A program made the translations under genes and the position numbers. This document shows positions 1 through 11,960 of a stretch of 64,000 nt of DNA, piece after piece; position 1 is the first letter of the stretch; the number at the start of each line of letters is the position of its first letter. Source of the DNA: Pelecanus crispus (taxonomy: Eukaryota > Chordata > Aves > Pelecaniformes > Pelecanidae); contig NC_134645.1 in assembly GCF_030463565.1 (NCBI RefSeq), positions 813,501 through 877,500 on the forward strand, read 5' to 3'. Below the pieces are notes generated by a model. It was given only the letters and a program-made list of their open reading frames with translations. It was not told the DNA's origin and did not search any database.

Positions 1-352
1 GAATTGAATTACATAGTCTTCTTAATTGGTCTCTTATTTAAATGTGGAAAAGTAACAGTTTACCACCTGTAATTTTTTTTTTTTTTTTTTTTTTTCCTTA
101 AGAAATTCCTGCGGAGAGCGCACGTGTGCATGCACGCGTGCTGGGGCTGCGTCCGGGGGGGAGTTATCACGGAAAACCCAAGCCCGCCCTGCGCCACGGA
201 GCGGAAAACCCCGCGCAAAAGTTTTGTCCCTCCGAAGCGAAACCACTTGTAACAGTCTGTAAAAGCACCCGAATAATCTCCCCTCCTCGGGGGAAAGGGC
301 AGCACCCGGGGCAAGCTGCGACCCCAGCTCCCGGGAGCTCCTGTGCCAGGTG
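1..352. other. Left edge: T23 tract, then GC-rich unique sequence
   Basis: A run of 23 T bases (73-95) separates an AT-rich start from a GC-rich stretch that leads into the 10-bp array. No gene or element was recognised. Confidence 0.7.
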
Positions 353-610
353 AGCATCTCTGCTCGTCTCTTCTCATCTCTGCTCGTCTCTTCTCATCTC
401 TGCTCGTCTCTTCTCGTCTCTGCTCATCTCTGCTCGTCTCTGCTCGTCTCTGCTCGTCTCTGCTCATCTCTGCTCGTCTCTGCTCCTCTCTGCTCCTCTC
501 TGTTCGTCTCTGCTCGTCTCTCCTCGTCTCTGCTCATCTCTGCTCATCTCTGCTCGTCTCTGTTCATCTCTGCTCGTCTCTCCTTGTCTCTCCTCGTCTC
601 TGCTCGTCTC
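353..610. repeat. 10-bp homopyrimidine-biased minisatellite
   Basis: About 26 tandem copies of a unit close to tctgctcgtc (variants tctgctcatc, tcttctcatc, tctgctcctc). On the + strand most bases are C or T. The 10-bp period makes all three frames repeat every 10 residues, which creates meaningless Ser/Leu/Cys-rich open frames on the + strand. GC-rich unique sequence follows immediately. Confidence 0.97.
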
Positions 611-3573
611 CGCTCCCCGCGAGCTGCCTGTCCCCCGCCTCTGCCAGCGCCCGTCCCCAGCCTCGTCATCGGCTCCCGAGCGCAGAAATCCACGGCGGGG
701 AGCTGCGGGGTGCCCGGCCTGCCGGCGGCCGTCCCGGGAACGCTGGCCTGCGGAGGATCCTCGCCCGCCGGGGACGAGATGGGGGCCCGGCTGAAATTTC
801 TGCTTTGCTTTTATCCTTCCAACGCCGAGTTAATTGCCAAAGCCGCAAAGAGGAGACTTACTCTTTACTTACTATATTTAACTTAAAAATGCAAATGTTA
901 TTAGTGTCCCGATCATTGGTAAGAGTGCCTTTGTGCCATGCTTTAACCTCTATTAGGGGGGATTATGACAACGTATCCACATTGGCATTTTCTAAGTGTC
1001 ACTATGACAGCACTTGCTGCACAAATGCCTGGCTGTCACACTGAGGTTTATCACTAGGTTTTTTCCTCCGAATGCAGACTAATAAGCCCAGAAATTACAA
1101 TTGCCTCCCTGCCGAATCTGTGATAGGCGGAAATAATGATATCAGTGCCCTGCTAATCTCCTTGCCTCCGCGCTTGGCACCATCCTATTGAGTCACCTGT
1201 CATACGCCGCTTTGATGAGGCGAATTCAATCTCTCAGCTATAATGACAATGGAGCCATTTTAATGTTTGGAAATGATTATGTGAAGGTTTCTCTTTGCTC
1301 TGCCTTGGCAAGCAAACCAGGTCAATGTTCAGGCTGTGTCTCCCGCCGCCGCTAACGACTTGGAAGGAGCCGGGCTGTATTAAGTGAATATGCCAAGTTA
1401 TTAGAAAGGAGGTGCTGAAGGCAGCTTCGCAGGAGGGAGACTCTTTTTAAAAAATTCTCTTTTTCACAGCAAAGCACGAGCCTGAGAAGGTGCTTTGTAC
1501 GCGTGAGCATCTCGCACGCCTACGCGGTCCCCAGCAGCGGCATCCGGGGGTGCGTGTGCTCCGCGCGCTGCATGCTCACAGCTGCCGGCCCCTCGCAGCA
1601 CCCACGGGTGCCCCAAGCATGGGTGCCCCGCGGCCGCCGTGTTATCCTCGGTGCTCCGTACGCTTTTCCAGCGCTACTACCGAGGCCGCTACTCCAGGAT
1701 GGGTGCGAGGGCGGATGCAGGCGCATCCCCAGCCCCGACAGCGTGGTGCCACGCGTGCGGCTCGGTCCTCGGTGGCTCCGCACCATGCGGCAGCGAAGCG
1801 GGACCCCTCGTCTCGTGGGGCAGAGCCCGGCACGTGCCGGCGACGCTTGGCCGTGCCGGCGGGGCGCTCCCGTGTACGTTCAATGCGCCACGTCGGGTAA
1901 CTGCAGTTAGCGTGCCTGTACTGGAGGGCAGGGCTGGCTGCTGAATTTGCTTTCAGAAAAGCCTCCAAGCTCTTGGAGGGGGTGTCTGCTGCGCAGCATC
2001 GCCGCGTAGGAGCTGTGCGGATTTTGGCTTGTCTTTACTCCCCAGCCCAAAGGACAGGTGAGCGGCGCTGCGCGGGGGCTGGAGCAGGGGTGCAGGCTCA
2101 GGGCACCGCAGGAGCGGCCAGACAAGCCGTGAATGGGCCGTTGCCTGGGCTGTCATCTTTTTCTTTAAAAATTCAAGCTCAGAGCAACTTCCCCTTCCTT
2201 AGACTGCTATTTGTCACGAATTGCAGAGACAAGAAAATGTGCCCAGGTAGAAAAAACCTTTCTGCCCGGCCCGTTGTATGCAAAATGCAGTTCTCTGTGT
2301 TTGCACAACAGGCTGCAGGGAGCTTCAAGTCTGTCTAACTTGAAAAACCAAGCACCAAAACCTGTTAGAAGACACGGTTAGCCCCTCCGGTCTGTCGACG
2401 TGTTGGCTTAATAAACGGGGAAGTGAGCGGATCTGCGGCCGGAGGGGTGGGGAGGGCAGCGATGGAGAGAAGTCCCACGAGGAGCGGGGTGTCCCACGCG
2501 TGACTCCTACCTGTGTGTTGATATCGATGAATTTGGGGGAGAGAAGCTGAATTTGTTCCCTTCTCAAGTGGCTGTGTCTCCATCAGTGGTCTCTGAAACC
2601 AGGTCTCCGTTGCCGTTAAACATAGCTGAAATGCTCTATTTATTTTAGGGCAAAAGGAAAATAGCTACGTCTCTTCAAGCTGTGGGAGGTCCCAAATTCA
2701 CCGGGGAATGCATCTTCAGACGTAATGAGGGTCTGAAGTCATCCTGGAGAAGCGCAGGGTCCGTCGGAGCCCACGGCTGGAATTTCACTGGTTGGGGTGA
2801 AACTCGGGGCTCCCCACGCCGCCGGGGCTGCCTCCCGGGCGGGCTCTCCCTGGCCTCTCTCCGGCAAGGTCGTTCGGGATGCGGGCAACGTGGCTGTGGC
2901 CCGACCCTGCCTTCCCCGGCCCTCAGCCCACCCTCTGGCGCGGGGGCGCGGTACCCCCGGGGCCGGGCAAGGGGATGCGGCACCCGGCGGGCCGGGGGCT
3001 TTTCTTCGTCGTCTTCCTGCTGGCGTTCGCTGCCAGGTTATTAGTATTTATTAATATGACATTAATTTTCTGAAATCTTGACCAACTCTTTGATAAGGGA
3101 GGAATAAAGAAGCAGAATTTCAGATGTCAAGCTTTTATTAACGAAAGTGTTCAAGGCCATCTCTGGATGGATATTACAGGCTGCTTTCACGCTGCTCTTC
3201 AGTTTATGAAAAGCAATTGTTTAGCTGTATAGAGAGCACAGAGCAGAATCAAATTGACCTGCGTGATACAGAAAGTAGCACCGAGCCCATTTAACTAAGG
3301 GTCCTTTGAAAGAAATCTTTTTTATTATAGATGAGTGCTGAAATTATTTCAAGGAAGTGATTATCTGTCTAATAATTTTAAATGCATCAGTGACTTCCAC
3401 ATATAAAATTAAGGCAGCCCAAGGCAGCAGGTTTGGAGACGGGATGAACACACGGCAGGCAGCACGGTGACACAAACGCTCAGGACCGTTCCCCCCAGGG
3501 TTTATTTTTAGGGATGCTCCTGGTAGGAGCCCGGCCCTGTGCAGTTGCTCTGGTAGGGATGAAGTTGGTGGAG
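611..3573. other. Gene-free flank with GC-rich and AT-rich blocks
   Basis: GC/CpG-rich patches occur at about 611-760, 1490-1900 and 2790-3020. Between them are AT-rich, non-repetitive segments at about 850-1480 and 3030-3420. No open frame here shows a recognisable domain. The AT-rich parts have the texture of regulatory noncoding DNA (see the separate entry for 1040-1480). Confidence 0.6.
1040..1480. other. Candidate regulatory noncoding segment
   Basis: This unique AT-rich sequence has several homeodomain- and GATA-like cores (aaattacaattg, ctgataggcgg-type, tgataat, agctataatgacaatgg), no simple repeat and few open frames. It resembles conserved noncoding DNA, but conservation cannot be tested from one sequence. 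Confidence 0.3.
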
Positions 3574-4418
3574 ATGGATGCTTGGATGGGACGGATGTTT
3601 GGAAGGGATGGATGCCTGGATGGGATGGATGCCTGGAAGGGATGGATGCTTGGAAGGAACAGATGCCTGGATGGGATGGGATGGGATGGATTCCTGGAAG
3701 GGATGGATGCTTGGATGGGATAGATGCTTGGATGGAATGGATGCTTGGAAGGGATGGGATGGATGCTTGGATGGGATGGATGCTTGGAAGGGATGGGATG
3801 GATGCTTGGAAGGGATGGATGTTGGGATGGGATGGATGCTGGGATGGGATGGATGCTTGGAAGGGATAGGATGGATGCCTAGATGGGATGGGATGGATGC
3901 CTGTAAGGGATGGATGTTTGGAAGGGATGGGATGGATGCTTGGATGGGATGGATGCTGGGATGGGATGGATGCTTGGAAGGGATAGGATGGATGCCTGGA
4001 TGGGATGGATGCTTGGATGGAATGGATGCTTGGATGGAATGGATGCCTGGATGGAATGGATGCCTGGATGGAATGGATGCTTGGAAGGGATGGATGCCTG
4101 GATGGGATGGATGCCTGGATGGGATGGATGCTTGGATGGGATGGGATGGATGCCTGGATGGGATTTATGCTTGGATGGGATGGAATGGATGCCTGGATGG
4201 GATTTACGCTTGGAAGGGATGGATGCTTGGATAGGATGGGATGGACGCCTGGATGGGATGGGATGGACGCTTAGATGGGATGGATGCTTGGATGGGATGG
4301 AATGGATGCCTGGATGGGATGGACGTTTGGATAGGATGGGATGGATGTTTGGATGGGATGGGATGGACGCTTGGATGGGATGGGATGGACGCTTGGATGG
4401 GATGGATGCATGGATGTT
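3574..4418. repeat. 17/22-bp GGATG-type minisatellite
   Basis: About 845 bases of tandem units close to atggatgcttggatggg (17 bp). Many are extended to 22 bp by an extra pentamer 'gggat' or 'ggaat'. Common variants are cttgga/cctgga and 'gaagggatgg'. The array creates long open frames rich in Met, Asp, Trp and Gly on the + strand. The 17-base period produces a 17-residue period in all frames, which is typical of a repeat, not of a gene. Confidence 0.97.
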
Positions 4419-5793
4419 GGTGTTTGGGGTACGGGGGTCGTCTGGCTTTGGTTACGTCCTCGCGAGCCGGGCTGGGGGCTGGCCTCACCCCGCACATCTG
4501 GGCAGCCTCGGGATGCACAAGCCCCACGCGTGCCTGCGTAGCGGGGGGCTCGGCGCCGCCACCCCCCCACACACACATACACATGTCCCTTAATTAAGGC
4601 AGCCAATCTAATTAGGGCGGCGCCCCGCCGCAGCCGCCCCGTGGGGGCGCATCAAAGCCCGCGTGGGGCGCGCGTGGGGGGCGGCGCGCGGGCAGCGCAA
4701 TTACCCAAGTTAAGAAAACATCCCTGTAATTAGCGAGGCAACTCTAAGCACAAGGAATGGAAATTAGTCACAGCGCAATAAATTAGTCGGTGCATATATT
4801 ACGTGCCGTGAGCACCCCGGGGGCCTCCTGTTTGCAAGGCTTTGGTTTGCAACCCCATGCCTCTCAATAAAGCATTCATCCCTAGGTGATTATGTTCCAG
4901 CAAAAGGAGTTTTTAACTGAATTACAAATTTTCTTTTCTAATTCTTTTGTAGGCAGAATTGGGATCCCTCACTTTTTTCTCTTTTTTTTTTTTTTTTTTT
5001 TGAAGGTCTGGGGAGTAAAGCCACTTCCCTCCCCCTTCAGCTAATAATTAATTTTCAGCTTTTCAGGGTGCTTCAAGACCCTGCATTGTTTGCTTTAATT
5101 AGGAGCAGTAGTTAAGGAACTATTTCAAAATCCCTCCCCAATTTTGAACTATTTTAGCTGTCGTTTCTTTACTGGGGGAAGAAAAGGGGAGGGCAAAGCA
5201 GGAAATTGGACTGTAGCAGCACATAACATTTGCATCAAAATAATACAGCCAGCAACAGAAAATCACAATCACATCACTCAGAAGGAAGGAACAGAATACA
5301 AATTAAAGGAATAATGTAAATTTTTTGCCATTAAGCTTCAATGACCATTTGAAATGGTGCAAGGCACAAAGGTTTTGATGAGCGTCATCCAGTTTGATTA
5401 TTCATACTTGTGCTTCTGCTTGAATTAAAGTAGGAGTGCTAGAGCCTGTTAAAGCAAAATATTTGAATTGGTAGTGAACTCTCACCTTTACTTGCATCCA
5501 TTTACTTTTCAAATGAATACCAGATAAGTTAGTGCATTTTATAATCGGCCTGTTTTCCAGTGAGTGCTGTCATTACATACCAATTTCTTTTAGAAGTGCT
5601 TCCTAAGAAACATTAAATACTTACAAATAAGGATCTGTCCATCACCGGCAGCAATCCTATTCGAGCAGCGTTCGGTGACTCGGGCAGGTTGCGTGCCCTC
5701 CCTTTGATGCTTGTGTGCACGGCTTCTCTGGCCAACGCGTGCGGCTGCTGCCCAGGTTACACCCTGCCCGTTGGCTGCCCGACGGGCTCCATG
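4419..5793. other. Unique flank: CpG-rich patch, then AT-rich candidate regulatory DNA
   Basis: A CpG-rich stretch (about 4430-4700) with a short CA run (4561-4584) gives way to AT-rich unique sequence. The span 4590-4800 is dense in homeodomain-type cores (taattaaggcagccaatct, ctaattagggcgg, ctgtaattagcgagg, ggaaattagtcac). A run of about 20 T bases lies near 4982-5002. No gene was recognised. Confidence 0.45.
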
Positions 5794-6717
5794 CAAACAC
5801 CCTGCGCGTGTGCGAACACCCTGCGCGTGTGCGAACACCCTGCCCGTCTGCAAACACCCTGCCCGTCTGCAAACACCCTGCCCGTTTGCAAACACCCTTC
5901 CCGTTTGCAAACACCCTGCGCCTTTGCAAACACCCTGCCCGTGTGCGAACACCCTGCACCTTTGCAAACACCCTGCCCGTGTGCGAACACCCTGCGCCTT
6001 TGCAAACACCCTGCCCGTGTGCGAACACCCTGCCCGTGTGCGAACACCCTGCCCGTCTGCAAACACCCTGCCCGTTTGCAAACACCCTTCCCGTTTGCAA
6101 ACACCCTGCCCGTGTGCAAACACCCTGCCCGTGTGCGAACACCCTGCGCCTTTGCAAACACCCTGCCCGTGTGCGAACACCCTGCCCGTGTGCGAACACC
6201 CTGCCCGTCTGCAAACACCCTGCCCGTTTGCAAACACCCTGCCCGTGTGTGAACACCCTGCCCGTGTGTGAACACCCTGCGCCTTTGCGAACACCCTGCC
6301 CATGTGCAAACACCCTGCCCGTCTGCAAACACCCTGCCCGTGTGCGAACACCCTGCCCGTGTGCGAACACCCTGCGCCTTTGCAAACACCCTGCCCGTTT
6401 GCGAACACCCTGCCCGTGTGCGAACACTGTCCATTTGCGAACACCCTGCCCATGTGCAAACACCCTGCCCGTTTGCAAGCACCCTGCCCGTGTGCGAACA
6501 CCCTGCCCCTTTGCGAACACCCTGCCCCTTTGCGAACACCCTGCCCATCTGCAAACACCCTGCCCGTTTGCGAACACTGTCCATTTGCGAACACCCTGCC
6601 CGTGTGCGAACACCCTGCCCGTGTGCGAACACTCTGCCCGTTTGCAAACAAACACCCTGCCTGTGTGCAAACACTGTCCATTTGCAAATGCCTGGCCAGC
6701 GCGCAAACACCCTGCCC
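5794..6717. repeat. 19-bp minisatellite, about 48 copies
   Basis: The unit is close to caaacaccctgcccgtgtg, with variable positions at gcaaac/gcgaac and cccgtgtg/cccgtctg/cccgtttg/cgccttt. A shortened variant 'gaacactgtccatttg' appears in the right half. Because 19 is not a multiple of 3 and the units lack stops in several frames, long open frames of 150-390 codons exist on both strands, all with a 19-residue period. These are artefacts of the repeat. Confidence 0.98.
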
Positions 6718-6782
6718 GGCTAGCACGTGCCCTGGCCTTGCTGCTTGTAGGGTGACCACTTTCAATCTAAAGAGTGGTTTTA

Positions 6783-6885
6783 TCTGATTTTTTTTTTTAA
6801 ATTTTATTCTATTCTATTTTATTCTATTCTATTTTATTCTATTTTTTTAAATTTTGTTTTATTTTGTTTTATTTTATTTAGGTAG
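6783..6885. repeat. T-rich simple repeat (tctattttat type)
   Basis: Interrupted pentamer/decamer repeats (attctattctattttattc, then ttttgttttatttt) directly follow the 19-bp array. Noncoding. Confidence 0.9.
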
Positions 6886-7572
6886 TATCACCACCTTCTC
6901 TGGAAAACAGAGCTGGGTCCGCAGCCCGCCGAGGGACGCGTCCGAAGGAGCCTGGTGTGAAGGGAAGAGCTGCCCAAGGCTCGGGGAAGGCCGACAGCGA
7001 GGGCTGAGCCAACCGATGGAGGTGCGCCTGGTGCGCAGGCGTTGCAGAGCCGTGCACGGGAACACCCCTGCCTGGTTTCCCATCAGCAGGTAGGAGAAGA
7101 AAGAGCATTTTGTCATTCGGAGGTGTAGCTGCCCGTGGTCGGGAGTTACCCCTCGGCTCCCGCCTGCAGGGTGGCACGGCACGGTGCCGGGGCGGCAGGA
7201 CGGCGCCGTCCCCCTGCGCCCCAGAGCCACCCGGGCCAGCGCGCTCCCGCTGCCCTGCGCCCGCTTTCTGCCCCGAGCCGTCCCTGGCGTTAGCCCGTTT
7301 CTGGCGCTCGCCACCCAGAAACACAGGTCACGTGCAGGGAGGCAGAACAGTAGGAAAGAACAGCATTTAATATGGTTTTCAGACAATGTGTTGCAAATAA
7401 TGATGGATGCAGAGAAAAAGGAAGGAGCGTTAAGAAAAGGCGATGTGGGGTAGCAGGAGCTCGCCCAGAGAAAATTCCCTCGGGGCCTGATTCTGACCGG
7501 CTTGAGGATGCTGGCGAGTTTGCTGTTTACCTAAATGAGAGCAAAACTGGCCAGATGCTTGTTAACTATGAA
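6886..7572. other. GC-rich unique sequence
   Basis: CpG-rich at about 6900-7340, then less GC-rich. Several overlapping open frames exist on both strands, as expected for stop-poor GC-rich DNA. None shows a domain or splice structure I can support. Confidence 0.5.
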
Positions 7573-7709
7573 CTACGAAGATGTAGTAGGATTTTAAAAT
7601 TGTGAAAGAAACTAGGAAGATGTAGTAGGATTTTAAAATTGAGTTTTTTGCGAAAGAAACTAAGAAGATGTAGTAGGATTTTAAAATTGAGTTTTTTTGT
7701 GAAAGAAAC
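7573..7709. repeat. Tandem triplication of a 39-49 bp unit
   Basis: Three adjacent copies start at 7573, 7612 and 7660. Each contains gaagatgtagtaggatttt, 'aaaattg' and 'gaaagaaac'. The first lacks the 'agtttttt' segment present in copies 2 and 3, and the T run grows from 6 to 7 between copies 2 and 3. Confidence 0.93.
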
Positions 7710-10079
7710 ATCTCTTAAATTAACTCAGGCTTTCTCCTTTCAAGAAAAAAAAAAATCCATGTGTTCCAGTGGTCAGATTTCAGATGGCTTATATACAAAT
7801 ACTGCTCCAGATTTACGCACAGAGACACGCCAGCCCTGGGAGGTGATGAGCTCCGTGCCTGTTGAGGTGCACACACGGATCCAGCGGGTCACCCGAGCTG
7901 GATCCCTCCCTAACCACGAGTTCAGAGCAGCCCTGGGCTCGCCGATGCAGCCATTTTCCCAGGGAGCTGCCGGGGCTGCCGGCACCGCCTGCGGCTTCCC
8001 GCGTGTTCCGCCTGCACCAGGCACCCGCAGGCTCCTGCGAAGGCCTCGGGGGGAAGGCAAAAGGCAGCCTTCTCGCTTACTGTCCAAAATCGCCGCAGCA
8101 AAAGCCTGCTGCTGCCTTCAGTACCCGTTATCAACAAGACCCGCAGGGCTGGGCCAAGGAGCTGAAGGAATTTTAATATTCTGATGCACTTGTTCACTGC
8201 GGGAAGGTGCTGCTGGCCGTGGGCTTTGGGAAGGCCCTCTGCTGCAAGGGGAAAACAAACAGGTCCCTATTTTCCCGTCCGTGTGTACAGTCCCATGCTG
8301 GTGCTCCCCGTGAGTTTTTCCTACCAGTCACCCGCATTTCTGGATCCCTAGGCTTTGGCCAGCCTTGGGCCAGGTTTGACGGCTGCCTGAGGCACGACCT
8401 GTTTTTACTGCCCGGTGGGTGCCGGCTGCAGCGCGCTGGAGCAGGCAGGGCTGGCGGGGCTCTTCAGCAAGCGCTGCTGAGGCACCGTGAGCTTAGCCTC
8501 GCTGCGCTGCCCTGGGCTCAGCAGGTTGCTCCTAATGAGCAGCGAGCTGGTGACCCCCCAGCGATGCATCCTTCAACTCCGCCCGCTTGGAGATGGCAGC
8601 GGAGCTGGCGGCACCAGCGAGGACCGTGGCAACCGTGGATGGGGCGTTGGACAGCGATTATTTTGCTTTTCTGATCTGGTGTGACTCGAGGAGCCCCACG
8701 TGCTCTGGTGCCCGCCGCACAGTTAAAGCGCAGCCGCCGCCGTCTCGCTGCCGTGGAGCCGGTGTCGCCTCCCCAAACTCCCTCTGACCTCGGCAGCGTG
8801 CAGATGGGTTTGCAAACACCCCGCTGTTGCACAAACTGGGAGCTGCGGGATGCTTTACCCTGGTTCACTTGATTAAAATGAGGGGGGAAAAAAAATAAAC
8901 GCAACTACACATCAAAAACAAACCTCCGTTTTTAGTAATTTTAAAGCAATCCATCAGAAGCTAATGAAGGCCAGGTTATTTAAATGATAAAGGAGAGGGA
9001 ATGAATGCATACCATTGTCTCTGCTGCTTTTTCCAAGGTGATCTGGGTTAAAACCGTGCTCTCAGGGTTAATTTTGAGCTGCTTTTCTTTTAAAAATGTT
9101 TTTTTCCTTACTGACACGGGGGGGGTTGATTTATGTAACATCCACAGTAATTCCCAGATTTCTGTAGATTACAGGGTTACCCCATGAACGGCTCTGCTGG
9201 CAGAGGGACGGGGTCTTCCCCGGCGCAGGCTCGACGCCCGCCTCCCGCCCCGCTCGCCCTCCCGCTCCCCCGGCGCCTGCGGCTCTTTACTTCCCTCTTT
9301 AATTAAGGATGCTTAATGCACAGCGCTCTGGGGCGGTATTAAAAACAAACAAAATAAGAAGACGGCATGGAAAAGCGCAGCCCTGCAGCGGGCGTCCATC
9401 CCGCGCACGCAGGGGATCGCGTCCGTGCGCGTGAGCCCGGCGGTGCCACGGGGTCTCCCCCATCCCCATCAGCGTTTAAGAAATGAGCTAAAGAGAGCAG
9501 ACCGGGGGCCAGCCCCCCAAAACAGGTCTCCCAAGCCTGAAAGACCCAGGCCTGGGGACTGGGAGCGATGCCTGCCGCCCTGCCAGCCCCAAGCGGTGGC
9601 AAATCAAGGCTCTGAGCCCTGAGGTTTGAAATGCATCTGTAATAACCGGGAGGTTTCCTTGCGCGTCAGTGCAGGGGCACCGGGAGCAGGAGTAGGGGAC
9701 AGCCCAAGGGTGGGATGCCGGCGGTCCAGGCGGGCGAGGGAAGGCGCGTCCGTGCACTGCTGCCTCCCGTGCATGCACGTAGGACCAAAGAAAGCCTTCG
9801 GGAAGGCTTTATTACCTTGGGCTTGGCTGCCCCAGATTAGTTATCTCTCTACGCTTATTTTTTTTTTCCTCCCCTCCTTGGGTTTTCTGCTGCTTCTTCC
9901 CTCCCCAGCACTTCAAAGCCCCGCGCTCTTTCCAGGCACTTTACCACGTCCTTGTTATCCGGACGCGAACTCTCCTAAGCTGCCCCGTTGTCCGCTGCCG
10001 TGCGTGTGGGCAATCACAAATTTATGACGATGCCGAGACTTTGGGGGGAGAAAGGCGAGCGCATTTCTGCCACAAACCA
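7710..10079. other. Unique flank, mixed composition
   Basis: GC-rich patches (about 7860-8160, 8390-8780, 9190-9280, 9360-9760) alternate with AT-richer parts. No recognisable gene, RNA or mobile element was seen. Open frames up to about 180 codons lack domains and splice signals in a sensible order. Confidence 0.5.
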
Positions 10080-10420
10080 CTGCTTTCAGGGATCATTCCA
10101 CTCGACTGGCTGAGAAGAAAACTGCTCTGATAGAAACTATGTTATAATAGTTGGGAACTGGATAACAATGCCCTGCCGACGGAGCTGATTTATTCTAATA
10201 TGCCAGCGTGGGGAATTGGTATGCACCAAAGCAGAAAATGGAGCTGGCTTTTCAGAAGTGTTTAAAATCAAGCGGCTCCGGAGTCACCAACTGATTATTT
10301 AGGTAATCTTTCGGCGGCCAAGCAATCCCATCTCATTAAGGGCGGTGCTATTCTGCGAAGCAAATATTGCACATGATCAAAATGAAGCTGCCTCTCCCCC
10401 ATTAAACTTTAACTTTGCCT
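10080..10420. other. Candidate regulatory noncoding segment
   Basis: AT-rich unique sequence with homeodomain-type and POU-like cores (ttattctaatatgccagcg, ctgattatttaggtaatctt, gcaaatattgcacatgatc) lies between two GC-rich patches. The call rests on composition and motifs only. Confidence 0.3.
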
Positions 10421-11960
10421 GGCAGCTGCCCGCAAGGAAGCGCTGGCCGGGGGCTGAAAAGGTGCCGGTGCTACGCAGGAGTAGCTGGGAGCAAGGCGGG
10501 GGAGAAAGTGGGCAAGTTTAAGAGCAGCGGCCTGAGTGATGATGAGAGGGGTGACACACGTTACGGATTTACTCAGAAATTAAGAACATCTGCCTAGGTT
10601 TGCTTCGGAAGGGAAGAAACGAGGGGGCTGCTGGGCATCGCTGCCCGTGCTCGGGGCGAGGGACGGGAGAGTGGTGCGGGGTGACGCGGCCGCCGGAGGA
10701 GCGGTACGAGAACAAACCCCCCTCGGCACGTCTGGGTGTTGGACACGGGCACCCACACACACCCGCACCTCTGCGTCCGCATGGCCGCGGCGCAAGCGCG
10801 TGCACCCCCTCTCACATCTGCATCCCGTAGCTGGGCACGCAACGTCGTCTTACCGACGTGTTGCGGGGCGGCACGTGTAATTTGCGTGCGCATTTGCTTT
10901 TCCCCAGGGCTTTTACCCCAGTGGAGATACAAGGCCCGGCAGAAGAGCGTCCGCTTGCGGAGGGCAGCGACTCCAGAGGCGTTGGCGAGGACGAGCTGCT
11001 CTGCTCACCGGGAAGGGGACAGGAGCTGCCGCCGGCTCGGCATCCGCGCGCAGCGCACGTTCTTCGGACACGTTTCTGGTGCACGCATCTCACGCTCAGA
11101 GGTACCGTGCCGCTGCCTCAGACCGGCTTATTCTGCAGGGATAAACGTAACCCCAGTTGTGCAGGGCAGAGCGCCGCACATGCACTCCGGGGCATGCCTC
11201 CAGCTGCCCGCTGCTCCGGCAGCCGCAGAGGAGGGACGGGCAGCGGGCGGGAGGAGCGGCTGGCCAGAGCAGTTCCCCCAGGCAAGTCTCAGCTGGGAAG
11301 AGGGATCTCCAGCCCAGGTAATTCTCAATCTCTAACCTCGGTTGTTTTGAGGGAAAGGGATAGCACAGCGTTTAAAAGCAAGCCTGAGCATTGCTGATGT
11401 TGCTACCAAGGGAAAAAGAAGGGCGGGAGCTGAGGAATGCTGTCATGAAGAGCTGAGCGGGGATGATGTGCGATGGTGTGTGCTGGGAAGGGCTTCTCGG
11501 GCTGAGGGATGTCAAGGAGACATCCTGGAAGGGCTGGATGTCGGGTTTTGTTCAGGGGAGGTTTGCCATAATACGTTTTGACGGGTTTGAAATTGGTCCT
11601 ATGGAGGCCAACAATGAAGGCGAGGAGAAAATCCGCCCCCGGGCCCCCGCGTGCCGGCGCTGACCTGCCGCTCGGCCGATGCGGGGAGATAAGCGCTGCC
11701 AAGCTGTCACTCTTCCCGGCCGCATCCGCGGTTATTTCGGCTCAGCAGCGAGAAGAGCCGGGACTGCGCCTCGCGGGGCTGGCTGCCGGCGGGAGGGGTC
11801 TCCGCCCTTGGGGAATTTAGAGAATTAGTTTAATTCTGGGTCTCCAGTTTGGTTTTCTAGTGGAGGGGGTGAAGGCCATCGTGCAGGCGGCCGGTCCATG
11901 GGACCTCCCAAAGGCAGCGCGTTGCCTGGCACAGTAAACGTCTTCCAGTTACAGCATCCC
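10421..11960. other. CpG-rich unique sequence
   Basis: The span is dense in CpG, especially 10640-11320 and 11620-11800, with open frames in most reading frames on both strands up to about 200 codons. No domain, start context or splice pattern singles out one frame. It may be an unannotated CpG island. Confidence 0.4.

Noticed and set aside
3578..4593. Open frames of about 220 codons rich in Met-Asp-Trp-Gly
   Set aside because: Product of the 17/22-bp tandem repeat, with equivalent frames beside it.
5590..6765. Long open frames (up to 391 codons minus, 346 plus) that look like Cys/His or Gly/Arg/Cys-rich repeat proteins
   Set aside because: They are the 19-bp minisatellite read in several frames on both strands; the 19-residue period and simultaneous openness show there is no coding selection.
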